From the NCBI RefSeq assembly GCF_000827555.1, contig NZ_CDOI01000142.1:1-58190 (forward strand): 58,190 bases of DNA. Direction: 5' to 3'. This document shows, in pieces, positions 26,885 through 35,829 of the stretch. The notes under the pieces are model-generated. The model saw only the letters and a program-made list of their open reading frames with translations. It searched no databases and was not told the origin of the DNA. Source of the DNA: Capnocytophaga canis. Lineage in GTDB: Bacteria > Bacteroidota > Bacteroidia > Flavobacteriales > Flavobacteriaceae. The translations under genes and the position numbers were made by a program. Position 1 is the first letter of the stretch, and every line of letters begins with the position of its first letter.

Positions 26885-28006
26885 TTAAATTGATTTCCGA
26901 TAAGCCTTCCACCAACGTTCAGGAATAACGCCTTGTGTTGCATCAAGATATTCTTTATGATTACACGGAATCAATCCCAGTGGAAGATGGGGCTTGCGTT
27001 CTGAAAAACTTTCGCTTCCTGCTTTCATCCACCAACGACCTGTAGCTACGCTTTTAAAAAATTCAATTTGTATGTCGTCAACTGGGACAATGTATTTGAT
27101 ATAGTTATTGTCATTCACCAAAGGTAACTCCTTGACTCTAAAGTTAAACCCTTCGCAAAAATACCAAAACATTTGTCCTGTCAATTGGGCAGCAAGTCCC
27201 GTATCGGGGATGTCGAATATACCATAGACTTGAACATTACTACTGATACCTGCGTATCGAGAAATAGCACAGATTTCACGATTGGAAAAACCATTCACGA
27301 ATCCATCAGTGTTTTCAATATCTCGTGCTTGTATAGCGTTCATCGTAATGCTTACAATGTCAGCATCGCGCATGGTAGGTTCAATCATCGGTAGGTCGTT
27401 GACAATGATTCCCAAACGATAGGTATCGAAACACATTTTTTCGAGTAAATCTAATTCTTCTTGGGCTACATAGTACGATTGGTAACCTAAATTTGTAAAA
27501 TCAAATAGATTAATAGGTTCTTCGGATAAAATTCTACTCAAATAAGATGTTTCCGAAAACAATTCATATTTATCCCCAAAGTCAAACGTGGGATTTACAG
27601 TTACCAAATTGACCATTTGCTCTAAAGTGTCAAAACTTCGATAAATAGGATAGGTCAAATCCCGTTTTCCTCCAATAACAACAGGGGTAATGTTTTGTTT
27701 TATGAGAGAATTTACCAGCTCTCTAACTGCAAAATAAGTGTCGCTAGTGGAGTGACCTTCGTACAAAATTCCCAAATCGGCAATCGGAAAATTCCAATTA
27801 CCTCTATAAAGAGCATACAAACTCTTGCGAACTTCATGCAAAGTTCGTTCAGCGGTTTCTACACTAAAGAAAGCCACTTTAATTTCATCTAAATCAGGAA
27901 CACCCAATTCGAAGGTGTGTTTTCTTATTTGCGAACCTAATTGCTGTGGTTTGTAAGTTTTTGAAGCTAAGGTGCTATCGATGGGTTGTAGGTATAATAA
28001 CGACAT
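26885..28006 (-). CDS. arginase/formimidoylglutamase-fold protein lacking metal ligands
   Basis: 373 residues from the ATG at 28006 (MSLLYLQPID); a TTG five codons upstream is less likely. The overall pattern is ureohydrolase-like, but the Mn-binding motifs are altered: GGxHS reads GGKRDL, DAHxD reads NPTFDF, and SxDxDxxDP reads SITMNAIQA. It therefore probably does not hydrolyse guanidino or formimidoyl groups. Bacteroidota genomes carry such members, often annotated 'formimidoylglutamase' by homology only. It lies between the hybrid two-component gene and the M14 peptidase, 18 bases from the former, all on the minus strand. Its role is unknown. Confidence 0.8.
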   Translation of the reverse strand: MSLLYLQPIDSTLASKTYKPQQLGSQIRKHTFELGVPDLDEIKVAFFSVETAERTLHEVRKSLYALYRGNWNFPIADLGILYEGHSTSDTYFAVRELVNSLIKQNITPVVIGGKRDLTYPIYRSFDTLEQMVNLVTVNPTFDFGDKYELFSETSYLSRILSEEPINLFDFTNLGYQSYYVAQEELDLLEKMCFDTYRLGIIVNDLPMIEPTMRDADIVSITMNAIQARDIENTDGFVNGFSNREICAISRYAGISSNVQVYGIFDIPDTGLAAQLTGQMFWYFCEGFNFRVKELPLVNDNNYIKYIVPVDDIQIEFFKSVATGRWWMKAGSESFSERKPHLPLGLIPCNHKEYLDATQGVIPERWWKAYRKSI

Positions 28007-28024
28007 TTTTTTTGATTTCAACTT

Positions 28025-30901
28025 TTATGTATTCAAGAACCCTTTCATGGATGCATTTTTTTGGTATGCACTTGGCGTGATACCGAATTCTTTTTTGAAT
28101 GTACGAGAAAAATAGCTCAAATCGTAGAATCCACATGCGTCGGAAACTTCTCCTAAACTTATGGAACTGTCCTGTAACATTTTTTTAGCCTTTATGAGTT
28201 TTACCTGCAAGATATATGACACCGTTGAAACTCCAACAATTTGGTTAAGTTTTCTACTTAGTTGTGAAGTGCTCATAGCCATTCTATCAGCAATAAAAGT
28301 AGCGTTGAAATTAGGGTTTGTAATCTCAGCATTAATGATGTCCATCACCTTGCATAAGAATTTCATCTTCTCATCATTGTCTGCTTTTTGTTCGGAAATA
28401 TTATTTCCACTACTTTCAATAACGCTTAAGTATTTATCTTTTAATATTTTTCTATTTTCTAAAATTTTTTCAATCCGAATCAATAATTCTTCACTTCTGA
28501 AAGGTTTACGCATATAAGCATCTACCCCATGACGCAATCCCTCCAATTGATCTTCCTCTGAGGTTTTTGCAGTAAGCATAATAATAGGAATATGATTCAA
28601 CAAAACATTGTCTTTCATATCAGTGCAGAATTCATATCCGTTTTTTACAGGCATCATCACATCGGTAATCACTATATCGGGAATATATTTTTCAGCCATC
28701 AGCAACCCTTCCGCTCCATTTTTAGCAGTAATAACATTGTAATTACTTTGCAATAAAGATTTTACAAATAAGGAAACATCTTTACTATCTTCAACCACTA
28801 AAACAATTGGAACATCAGTGCCCATAGGTGTGATTTTATCACTACCATGGTCATCATCATGATTATCTTGATTTTGCGAGGTATTTGTAACGATATGGTC
28901 TGCCTTAGGAAGCACCAGCATCGGAAGATTTTGCATTTTCTTATTTTTTAAAGGCAAGGTAACGGTAAAGGTTGAGCCTTTTCCCAATTCACTTTCTACT
29001 TCAATTTTCCCTTTCATTTTTTCGACAAGCATTTTTGTAAAAGCCAGTCCAATACCCGTTCCTGAATTATTTTTTACGTTAGGACTCTGATAAAATAATT
29101 CAAAAATACGGTCTAATTCATCTTTTGGGATACCATCTCCATTGTCTGCCACACGAATCATAATTTCATTAGGATTTTTTCCTTTCAAGACAATAAATTC
29201 AATTTTATCTCCGTTTTCAGTGTGTTTGATAGCGTTTGACAGTAGGTTACTGATGATTTTATCCATATAGAAGGAAACAAAATCCATCTCTTGAGCTGCA
29301 ATATCGGTATAAAACACTAAGTTTACGTTTCTTTCTTGTGCGAATAATCCGAAAGTTTCAGCAGTCATACGCAAGTAAGAGATGATGTCTCCACGTTCCC
29401 ATTTCGGATTGTCCGTACCACTTTTCAATTTAGAAATATCCAAAAGTTGGTTAACCAACTTAAGTAGATTTTCGCTTTGTCGGTCGATAGCAAGCATAAA
29501 CCGTGTCTTTTCCTTTTCGCTTAAGTCTTTACGTTGTTGTAATTGTCTATTAAGTCCTTGAATAACAGTCAATGGAGTTCTAAATTCATGGGTCAGATTT
29601 GTAAAGAAATCCGAGCGGGTTTGTTCAATCTGTTTTAAGATTTGGTTGCTTCGGGTGCGTTGTCGATAAGCATAGTACAACAAACCGATGATGATAGCTC
29701 CCACAACAGCAGCTAACCACATCAAGTAAAGAACTCGCTCTCTTCGCTCCTCCTTGATTTGGTTTTCGGCTTCGATCATTTTAAGTTGCCTTGAATTTTG
29801 TTCCCGCTCGTAGTTTACCCGTAAATCCATAAAATGATTGGTGTTTTTAACGCCTAAAATACTATCGGTCATGGATTTACTGAATTTGTACTGTTCCAAA
29901 GCAGCTTCATATTTACCTTGTTTGATGGAATAGTCGTGTTTAAGTAAATAGATTTCAGCTAAATGTCCCGTCGAATTGATTTCTTGAGCCGTTTTTTCTG
30001 CTAAAGAAATATATTCGTGATATTGTTCTGTTTTACCTGTGGTTAGATTTATTTTAGCCAAGGCAATACAAGCATTGAGCCAGTGCCATTTATCGGAGTA
30101 CTTTTCCATCAAATCGTAGGCAATTCGATATTCTTTTTCTGCTAAATCGTATTTTTTTTCTACCGCATAAAGGTTACCTAAATGATTATGGCACAGTCCA
30201 ATGCCTAATTTTGAATTAGCTTCAATATTTTTCTGTAATGAGAGGTTGTAATAAGTTTTTGCGGAATCATATTCCTGTCGATTTCGGAAAATAGATCCCA
30301 GATTGGCATAATTGATGGCCTGTCCCACCTTGCTGTCTAAGGCAGTTTCTTCTTTAAGAGCCTCTCGAAAATAGCGTTCGGCATCATCCGAGTAACCCAA
30401 ACGTTCACTAATGTTTCCTATACCGTTGAGAGTCATTACTCGCAATTTTCGTCCACTGCTTTTAACATCGGAAAAAGCTTCGATATAATGAAGAGCGTCA
30501 TAACTGTAGTTAGCAGCTTCTGTCATGGCACTTATACGTCTGAAATCAGTACTTAAATCGTTGAGAGCCTGAACAATTTCAAGAGTGTCGTTGAGTTTCA
30601 AGGCAATTTCTAACCCCGTTTGGTGCGAGGTGATGGCATCAGAAAAGCGTGTGTTTTCACGTTGTGTTTTACCTAATTGTCTGTAAAACATCATCAAAGC
30701 GACATTGTTTTTCTCATCAGTATATTTCTGAACCATTATTTTTAGAGAATCTTCTTTCCGAGAAAGTTTCTGAGCTTCCTTTAAGTACATGCTTTTCGCC
30801 TCATTATCTACAACTTGTGCTTTTTCAGAGGAACAACCGTAGATAATCAGAAACGAAAAAACGACAAAGAAACCGAAAAATTTATTTTCTATATATTTCA
30901 T
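28025..30901 (-). CDS. hybrid two-component regulator: TPR sensor, histidine kinase, receiver, AraC domain
   Basis: 958 residues. N-terminal signal segment with a Cys after FLIIYG (a weak lipobox); TPR-like helices at about 60-370 (for example AINYANLGSIFRNRQEYDSAKTY split over repeats); membrane helix about 389-412; HisKA with phospho-His in LTHEFRTPL (about 434); HATPase with NLLSNAIKH, ADNGDGI and GTGIGLAF; receiver with phospho-Asp in VITDVMMP (about 746); C-terminal AraC HTH about 850-950. This one-piece design lets a periplasmic signal directly control DNA binding. Targets are likely nearby, for instance the lipoprotein run at 31.8-36.3 kb transcribed away from it. It has its own -7 box at 30926-30933. 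Confidence 0.93.
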   Translation of the reverse strand: MKYIENKFFGFFVVFSFLIIYGCSSEKAQVVDNEAKSMYLKEAQKLSRKEDSLKIMVQKYTDEKNNVALMMFYRQLGKTQRENTRFSDAITSHQTGLEIALKLNDTLEIVQALNDLSTDFRRISAMTEAANYSYDALHYIEAFSDVKSSGRKLRVMTLNGIGNISERLGYSDDAERYFREALKEETALDSKVGQAINYANLGSIFRNRQEYDSAKTYYNLSLQKNIEANSKLGIGLCHNHLGNLYAVEKKYDLAEKEYRIAYDLMEKYSDKWHWLNACIALAKINLTTGKTEQYHEYISLAEKTAQEINSTGHLAEIYLLKHDYSIKQGKYEAALEQYKFSKSMTDSILGVKNTNHFMDLRVNYEREQNSRQLKMIEAENQIKEERRERVLYLMWLAAVVGAIIIGLLYYAYRQRTRSNQILKQIEQTRSDFFTNLTHEFRTPLTVIQGLNRQLQQRKDLSEKEKTRFMLAIDRQSENLLKLVNQLLDISKLKSGTDNPKWERGDIISYLRMTAETFGLFAQERNVNLVFYTDIAAQEMDFVSFYMDKIISNLLSNAIKHTENGDKIEFIVLKGKNPNEIMIRVADNGDGIPKDELDRIFELFYQSPNVKNNSGTGIGLAFTKMLVEKMKGKIEVESELGKGSTFTVTLPLKNKKMQNLPMLVLPKADHIVTNTSQNQDNHDDDHGSDKITPMGTDVPIVLVVEDSKDVSLFVKSLLQSNYNVITAKNGAEGLLMAEKYIPDIVITDVMMPVKNGYEFCTDMKDNVLLNHIPIIMLTAKTSEEDQLEGLRHGVDAYMRKPFRSEELLIRIEKILENRKILKDKYLSVIESSGNNISEQKADNDEKMKFLCKVMDIINAEITNPNFNATFIADRMAMSTSQLSRKLNQIVGVSTVSYILQVKLIKAKKMLQDSSISLGEVSDACGFYDLSYFSRTFKKEFGITPSAYQKNASMKGFLNT

Positions 30902-30925
30902 TTTCTGAACTGCATTTCATCGCAA

Positions 30926-30960
30926 CAAAAGTAATTTTTTTTTCCCAATTGGAAAAAAAT
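30926..30960 (-). promoter_or_regulatory. -7 box and palindrome upstream of the hybrid regulator
   Basis: On the minus strand TACTTTTG (30933-30926) fits TAnnTTTG, 24 bases before the start codon. Just upstream lies the near-palindrome TTTTTTTCCCAATTGGAAAA (around 30937-30957), which covers the -33 zone and could be an operator. Confidence 0.5.
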
Positions 30961-31058
30961 ATATCCAAAAAAGATGGTTCTCCGAGTGTAATTTATCTGT
31001 AGAAATTATTTGTATTTGTAAAAATTTGATTATTAATAAAATAGTAACAAGAGTGTGC

Positions 31059-31336
31059 GTGATTTATACAAATTTTGAATTGTAGGTATGAAAGTTTTAA
31101 AATTAACATTATTTTGATTATCAGTTGAATACATGTTTTTAAAGAAGATAACAAAGTACATCTGAATAATTTTATAAATTACTGAAAATCAGCAAATGTG
31201 CTTTTTATTTTGCTTAAAAACTTAGGTTGCTAAAGAAAAAGGTTTTATTTTTTAAATGGTTTTGTATTTATATTCTGTTCATTTTAAATTGTTTAACATA
31301 TTTTTACGTGTGTGATTTATACAAATCTCGAAATTG
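31059..31336 (+). repeat. pair of direct repeats GTGATTTATACAAAT
   Basis: The exact 15-mer GTGATTTATACAAAT occurs at 31059-31073 and 31312-31326. Similarity extends on both sides (GTG[CT] before; [TC]T[TC]GAA..TTGT after). The second copy ends about 73 bases before the -7 box at 31399. Such repeats in a divergent gap next to an AraC-type hybrid regulator are good candidates for its binding sites. Confidence 0.65.
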
Positions 31337-31398
31337 TTAATGCGTCATTTTTACAAAAAGTAATTTGATTTTTACAACTGCGTCTTTTAGGTTCACCC

Positions 31399-31406
31399 TA
31401 CCTTTG
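31399..31406 (+). promoter_or_regulatory. -7 promoter box for the LRR lipoprotein leader
   Basis: TACCTTTG fits TAnnTTTG. Transcription from here would run through the three hairpins into the gene at 31801. No TTTG at the usual distance, which would fit an activator-dependent promoter. Confidence 0.5.
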
Positions 31407-31494
31407 TACCAGAAAACAGAAGATAAAATGACTTTATTCTGTAAGAGAAAAACATCATAGTTTTTTAAAATATAAAAAGAGAACTTAATTAGTG

Positions 31495-31707
31495 AAGTTG
31501 TGCAGTCGGGAGGATAGCGCAACTTGAGAGATTAGAAGTTAAATCATTTTTTTTCATATTCAAATGTTAGTAGTAGTTTAAGGCTGTGCTGTCGGGAGGA
31601 TAGCACAGCTATAGCTACCGAAGAAGATTAAAGAAAACTTATTTTTTTTCATATTCAAATATTAAACCACAGTTGAGGGTTATGTAGTCGAGAAGATAAC
31701 GTAACCC
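31495..31707 (+). repeat. three successive hairpins with a conserved 13-nt loop and covarying stems
   Basis: Hairpin 1: AAGTTGTGC (31495-31503), loop AGTCGGGAGGATA, GCGCAACTT (31517-31525). Hairpin 2: GGCTGTGC (31582-31589), loop TGTCGGGAGGATA, GCACAGCT (31603-31610). Hairpin 3: GGGTTATGT (31677-31685), loop AGTCGAGAAGATA, ACGTAACCC (31699-31707). The stems differ in sequence yet each pairs over 8-9 bp with at most one G-U, while the loop is nearly constant, so the structure itself is conserved. Spacing is 86 and 96 bases. They sit in the presumed leader of the LRR lipoprotein mRNA. I do not recognise the family; the same elements could act as DNA inverted repeats. Confidence 0.8.
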
Positions 31708-31800
31708 ACGCTGTGAAGCTACAAAAGAAATTATTTAAAAATAAGGATAACGCTAATAGGAAAAAACAACAAAGTAAGATTACATTAAAACTTAGAAGAG

Positions 31801-32706
31801 ATGAAAACGAGAGAATTGATAATGTTCTTGGCTGTGTTAATATTTGCAGCCTGTTCAACAGATGAGATGGAGGATTACGAATCCTTGATGGAAAAATCGA
31901 ATAAAATAACTTTTGTAACACAGAAGGAAAAAGGAGAAAGCATTTGCCTCAGTTTGGAGGCAGAAACATCGAAACAAAATGCTGTTTGGATTGATTGGAA
32001 CAATAACAAAAGAGAAGATGTTGGTGAGAAGTTTAACGAAACACTTTTTGGACAGTACACTATTTTTGAAGTAGATGCTCCTGAAATTACTATTTATGGC
32101 GAAGTAACTGCACTATACATCCCACGAGCAAAAGTGGAACGATTGGAGGTTAGTAAAAATCCTGCACTGGAAAAATTATACTGCTCGGAAAACAATATTA
32201 AGGAGCTTGATCTGTCAAAAAATGTAAATCTAAAAGAACTGGATTGTTCCGAGAATAGCATATCCTCACTTGAATTGGGTAACAATCTAAAACTGGAGCA
32301 GTTGTCAATGGGGGTTAATCCAATCAGATCGGTAGATGTGAGCAGAAATCTCATTTTGAAACGAATTTGTGTTCGAGGAAGCCAGATTGAGAATTTGAAT
32401 CTGAAAGCAAATGTAAGCCTAGAGGAATTAAATTGTAGCGATACCAATTTGAAATCCTTGGACGTCAGTAGAAACATAAGTCTTAAAACAATCTTTTGTT
32501 ATGGAAATCATATTCAAGGGGAAAATATGACGGCTTTCATGAATAGTTTACCACAGCGTTGTGACATAACAGGTTTCCTCTACTTGACAGCTAACAAAAC
32601 CCCACGAGGAAAAACAGAGAAAAATGTTTTTACAAATGGTGATATTAATATCGGAAAAAACGAGAAATGTTGGAGAGTTATTGTTAATTTCCACAAGGAA
32701 TTATAA
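31801..32706 (+). CDS. leucine-rich-repeat lipoprotein
   Basis: 301 residues. N-terminus MKTRELIMFLAVLIFAACSTDE has a lipobox (FAAC). After a linker, residues about 110-260 contain six or so leucine-rich repeats of about 21 residues: LEVSKNPALEKLYCSENNI, LDLSKNVNLKELDCSENSI, LELGNNLKLEQLSMGVNPI, VDVSRNLILKRICVRGSQI and so on, resembling bacterial internalin-like repeats. Several repeats place a Cys at the same position. Such surfaces bind proteins. It follows the long structured leader and heads a run of envelope proteins. Partner unknown. Confidence 0.85.
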   Translation: MKTRELIMFLAVLIFAACSTDEMEDYESLMEKSNKITFVTQKEKGESICLSLEAETSKQNAVWIDWNNNKREDVGEKFNETLFGQYTIFEVDAPEITIYGEVTALYIPRAKVERLEVSKNPALEKLYCSENNIKELDLSKNVNLKELDCSENSISSLELGNNLKLEQLSMGVNPIRSVDVSRNLILKRICVRGSQIENLNLKANVSLEELNCSDTNLKSLDVSRNISLKTIFCYGNHIQGENMTAFMNSLPQRCDITGFLYLTANKTPRGKTEKNVFTNGDINIGKNEKCWRVIVNFHKEL

Positions 32707-32855
32707 GCTAAAAATGCCCCAAAATACGTGTCAAATGGGGGAAGAAATGCAAAATCGAACACATTTATCATAAATTAATTAAAGCATTTTATGATTTAGA
32801 CAGGATAAAATCCTGAGTGAACTAAAATTTTAACTAAATTGAAATACAGGAATCT

Positions 32856-34037
32856 ATGAAAACAAATATTCTAAAAGCAACACTAGGATTGCTTGTGGTA
32901 TTTTCGCTACAAATCAATGCACAGAACGATCCTGAACTCAACAATAAAACAGTTGAAAAGGGATATACCAAATCAATCGGAGAGATTAGAAAATCTTATA
33001 CACAGTTAGATGAAAGGTTATATCACAAGCCTTATGACAATCCTGCGTTCAAAGAATTTTATCTGCTGGATGCCAACAGTGAGCAAGCCTTGATCTCACA
33101 GGAAATTTATACACATCAACAGTTGAACAATCGAGGATTGCGTGAAAGTATTCAATCCAAGTTATTTGAGGTAAATTTGCCCAACAAAGGAGGAAAACGT
33201 TATTCTTTTCAAGATGACAATGTTATACACGCTTACTTCGCTGTGTTTAACGCTGATCCTGAGGGCATTAAGCCTTATTCGTTCTATGTTTCAGGTAAAA
33301 CTTTATTGGAAGCCCATCGCTATGGAGACATCACTTTTGAAGCAAAATATGAAGATAATGAACATACAAAGGTAGTGACCGATAGTGGTATTCTTCAACT
33401 GCTTTACTCTCACAGAGCTCGTGTAGCAGATATGGGGCTTGAAGTGGTACGTTTAGACCAAATGGTGTATGACAAAACACCTTTCAACACCATCGGAGCA
33501 GCTTTTTTTGGAATGCTAAACAACATTGAAAAATTCGAAAAGGCTGGGAAATACGATAGCTGCAAAATGAGTTTCAGAATTGCTACAACAATGAAAGAAC
33601 ATTTTGAGAAGCATCCCAAAAAAGTACAAGATGATAGTTATCTATTTGTGTTAAACAAATATGAACAGATAAAACAAAGAGTAAAAGGCTGGGATGCTCA
33701 TACGGCAAAAGGTATAGATATGCCAAAAACATACAATATGACACCTGCAACAACGCAAAAAGCTTTGGCTGACGCTAAAAAACAATTTGAAGGAGCTTTT
33801 AAAGTAGACAAACTTGTGTTTTTAGAAAAAGATTGGAAGACATTCAAAAGTCCAAACTATCCATACGAAATCACGCATCGGAGTTTGTTAGTGGGACTTT
33901 TGACTAACGAAGGAGGCGTAACGTACTTGCGTCAGTACAATCTACAACAGCCAGGCGACGGAAAAAAATGGCAAAACAAATACCAATTTACAGCTCCTTT
34001 TGATGGGACACACAATCCTAGAAAAATCAGCAAATAA
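32856..34037 (+). CDS. secreted protein of unknown function
   Basis: 393 residues with a signal peptide (MKTNILKATLGLLVVFSLQINAQ). The mature part is mostly helical with charged segments (for example KYDSCKMSFRIATTMKEHFE) and ends in GTHNPRKISK without a type IX sorting domain. I do not recognise a family. It starts 149 bases after the LRR lipoprotein in the same direction with no clear terminator between, so it may be co-transcribed. It should act in the periplasm or outside the cell. Confidence 0.75.
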   Translation: MKTNILKATLGLLVVFSLQINAQNDPELNNKTVEKGYTKSIGEIRKSYTQLDERLYHKPYDNPAFKEFYLLDANSEQALISQEIYTHQQLNNRGLRESIQSKLFEVNLPNKGGKRYSFQDDNVIHAYFAVFNADPEGIKPYSFYVSGKTLLEAHRYGDITFEAKYEDNEHTKVVTDSGILQLLYSHRARVADMGLEVVRLDQMVYDKTPFNTIGAAFFGMLNNIEKFEKAGKYDSCKMSFRIATTMKEHFEKHPKKVQDDSYLFVLNKYEQIKQRVKGWDAHTAKGIDMPKTYNMTPATTQKALADAKKQFEGAFKVDKLVFLEKDWKTFKSPNYPYEITHRSLLVGLLTNEGGVTYLRQYNLQQPGDGKKWQNKYQFTAPFDGTHNPRKISK

Positions 34038-34189
34038 ACAGGAGAAACAAAACTATTCAAAACGTATTGTTTCTAAAAAAATAGTTACTGAATGTAATTG
34101 AAACTTTCCCTTTGAATATAAAGTATAAGAATTTTAACTAAACTTATCAATAAGAGCAAGAAAAATGCAAAACATTAGTGAAAATTAAT

Positions 34190-34254
34190 TATCTTTGTAA
34201 TGTTAAATTAGGTTTTTAAACATATTCGAGGTGATGATGATATTTCATCTCACC
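34190..34254 (+). promoter_or_regulatory. -7 box and leader hairpin before the small lipoprotein gene
   Basis: TATCTTTG (34190-34197) fits TAnnTTTG. About 30 bases on, AGGTGA-T-GATGA and TCATC-TCACCT form an 11-bp hairpin with one bulged T (about 34229-34254). The gene starts at 34337, so the hairpin lies in its leader. Confidence 0.5.
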
Positions 34255-34336
34255 TTGAGTGTGTTTTTTACCACAAAGAGCTTTCATATTGACGAAAATT
34301 TGCAGAAACTTTTGTAAAACAATAAATTTACAGATT

Positions 34337-34858
34337 ATGAAAATTAAAGTAATACTTAGTATCGCAGTGATTACCTTACTGTGGAGTTGCAAAAGCAACA
34401 GTGAGAACGACAAAGTTTCGGTTGAAGCTGCCGAAAAGTGGTTGTATGCTATATTCCAATGTCCTAACGGGAATGGATTTTGTTTTCCTGAATGGGGAGG
34501 GGATGATAAACTCTATACGAAACGATTTTTAGAATTTTACAATGAAGCCATTGAGCTTTACAGTTTTTGGGCAGAGGATAACTACGATTCGGAAGAAGCT
34601 TTGGAACAAGCCAGAGCTCAATATAAAAAGAAATGGGCAAGTGTTTATAACCCAGTGAAAGAAGATGATCTTAATGTGTTTGGAACAGGAAATGGAGATG
34701 TTGACAAACTTGAGGACTTGAAAATAAAACACTTAAAAGACCTGAGTTTTAATGTTTTTATAGACTATGGGGAGGTGAAAACTTCGTCAGACGTGATACT
34801 TGTTAAGAACGGGGATAGTTTTCAAATTGATTATATGAACACTAATTTTATTGACTGA
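34337..34858 (+). CDS. small lipoprotein of unknown function
   Basis: 173 residues from the ATG at 34337 (MKIKVILSIAVITLLWSCKS), chosen for its lipobox (LWSC); the frame is open 26 codons upstream but without a signal. The mature part is acidic and rich in aromatic residues (WLYAIFQCPNGNGFCFPEWGG), with two close Cys. No family recognised. It is the third of a run of five envelope proteins. Confidence 0.75.
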   Translation: MKIKVILSIAVITLLWSCKSNSENDKVSVEAAEKWLYAIFQCPNGNGFCFPEWGGDDKLYTKRFLEFYNEAIELYSFWAEDNYDSEEALEQARAQYKKKWASVYNPVKEDDLNVFGTGNGDVDKLEDLKIKHLKDLSFNVFIDYGEVKTSSDVILVKNGDSFQIDYMNTNFID

Positions 34859-34953
34859 TATAAAATATTATCAGAAAAATAAACAAATCTGGAGAGCCTG
34901 TTTTCTGTGTTGAAATATGGGATCAAAAAAGCAAATAAAAATATTTTGAAAAA

Positions 34954-35628
34954 ATGAAATTTATTTATTTTATAGTTGTAACATGTTTATTGATTGTGAG
35001 TTGTGAAACGACACCTAAAAAGCAAAACACGACCGAGGGACAAATCCCAAAAGAGGTTTCTTTACCTGAATTGTCTCAAGGAGAGACAGTCGAGTTTGAA
35101 GATTCGTTTTGTCGTATAGTCAATCAAGATGATGAAAATGAAATGTTTAACAAATTAAAAATCCAAGCGAAAAAAGAAGGAATAGCCTCTTTTGAATTGG
35201 CATCGGATAACGAATATGTCTCATTAGAAAAGGTTGACAATCATTTCTTGTTGGTCAGTTTAGGTACAGGCGGAACCCGTGATTTGAAGGCTTATAATCT
35301 TAAAACAGGAGAGAAAATATTAGAGGCATCATCTTCAGTTTGGGGAATTGAAACAGGAGAGGAAAGTGGCGTGTTTTACATCTACCTGTACGGAGAGGAA
35401 ACCCCTCCCGGAATATATTGGGAAGAAGCTACAAAAACCTGGAAATCAAACACGGAAATACCTGAAAATTTAATGAATGACCAGTTAGAACAACAAAAAA
35501 AAGAATTTGAAAAAAGAGGTTTTCTAACTGATGGATTTCCAATCATATGTTTAGAAAAATATAAATTTGACATAAACCAACGGAAGGTAAGTGGTACAGG
35601 AGAGTATAGATGGGACTACGCTCAGTAG
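34954..35628 (+). CDS. lipoprotein of unknown function
   Basis: 224 residues. MKFIYFIVVTCLLIVSCET gives a lipobox (IVSC). The mature part is acidic; the middle (LLVSLGTGGTRDLKAYNLKT, then IYLYGEETPPG) looks like a few propeller-type strands. No family recognised. It follows the small lipoprotein by 95 bases and precedes the next by about 200 AT-rich bases in which I see no gene. Confidence 0.75.
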   Translation: MKFIYFIVVTCLLIVSCETTPKKQNTTEGQIPKEVSLPELSQGETVEFEDSFCRIVNQDDENEMFNKLKIQAKKEGIASFELASDNEYVSLEKVDNHFLLVSLGTGGTRDLKAYNLKTGEKILEASSSVWGIETGEESGVFYIYLYGEETPPGIYWEEATKTWKSNTEIPENLMNDQLEQQKKEFEKRGFLTDGFPIICLEKYKFDINQRKVSGTGEYRWDYAQ

Positions 35629-35829
35629 TTTCTTTTGAAAAACTGTACATTAAACTTTTTCTGCTCGCCTGTGATAAGACTAAAGTAGATATAACCTTTC
35701 CGCAGATACAAAACAAAGGCAGGGATAAAAGTAATATGTGTTACCCCAACAACAGAAACTTTATCAAATTCGGCACAAAGTTGATATTCTTGTAACAAAT
35801 TGTTTGTAAGTGATTAAAAATCAGAATAT

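Larger units (their letters stand above)
30902..31800. other. 899-base regulatory gap between hybrid regulator and LRR lipoprotein
   Basis: No gene is convincing here; the only frame of note (31337-31522, minus) crosses the hairpins. What it holds: a promoter and palindrome for the regulator, two direct repeats (31059-31073 and 31312-31326), a -7 box at 31399-31406, and three hairpins (31495-31707) in what would be a leader of about 390 bases for the gene at 31801. The phrase TTTTTTTTCATATTCAAAT recurs after hairpins 1 and 2. Confidence 0.7.

Noticed and set aside
31337-31522. Minus-strand open frame crossing the first hairpin
   Set aside because: No family resemblance; the region is better explained by a promoter and structured repeats.
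31495-31707. CsrA/RsmE-type GGA binding hairpins
   Set aside because: The third loop lacks GGA, and CsrA is generally absent from Bacteroidota, so this explanation is weak.
31495-31707. CRISPR array
   Set aside because: Only three units, with stems that differ between copies and no constant repeat-spacer lengths.
35610-35795. Open frame of 61 codons between two lipoprotein genes
   Set aside because: Overlaps the end of the upstream gene and shows no signal peptide or family feature.
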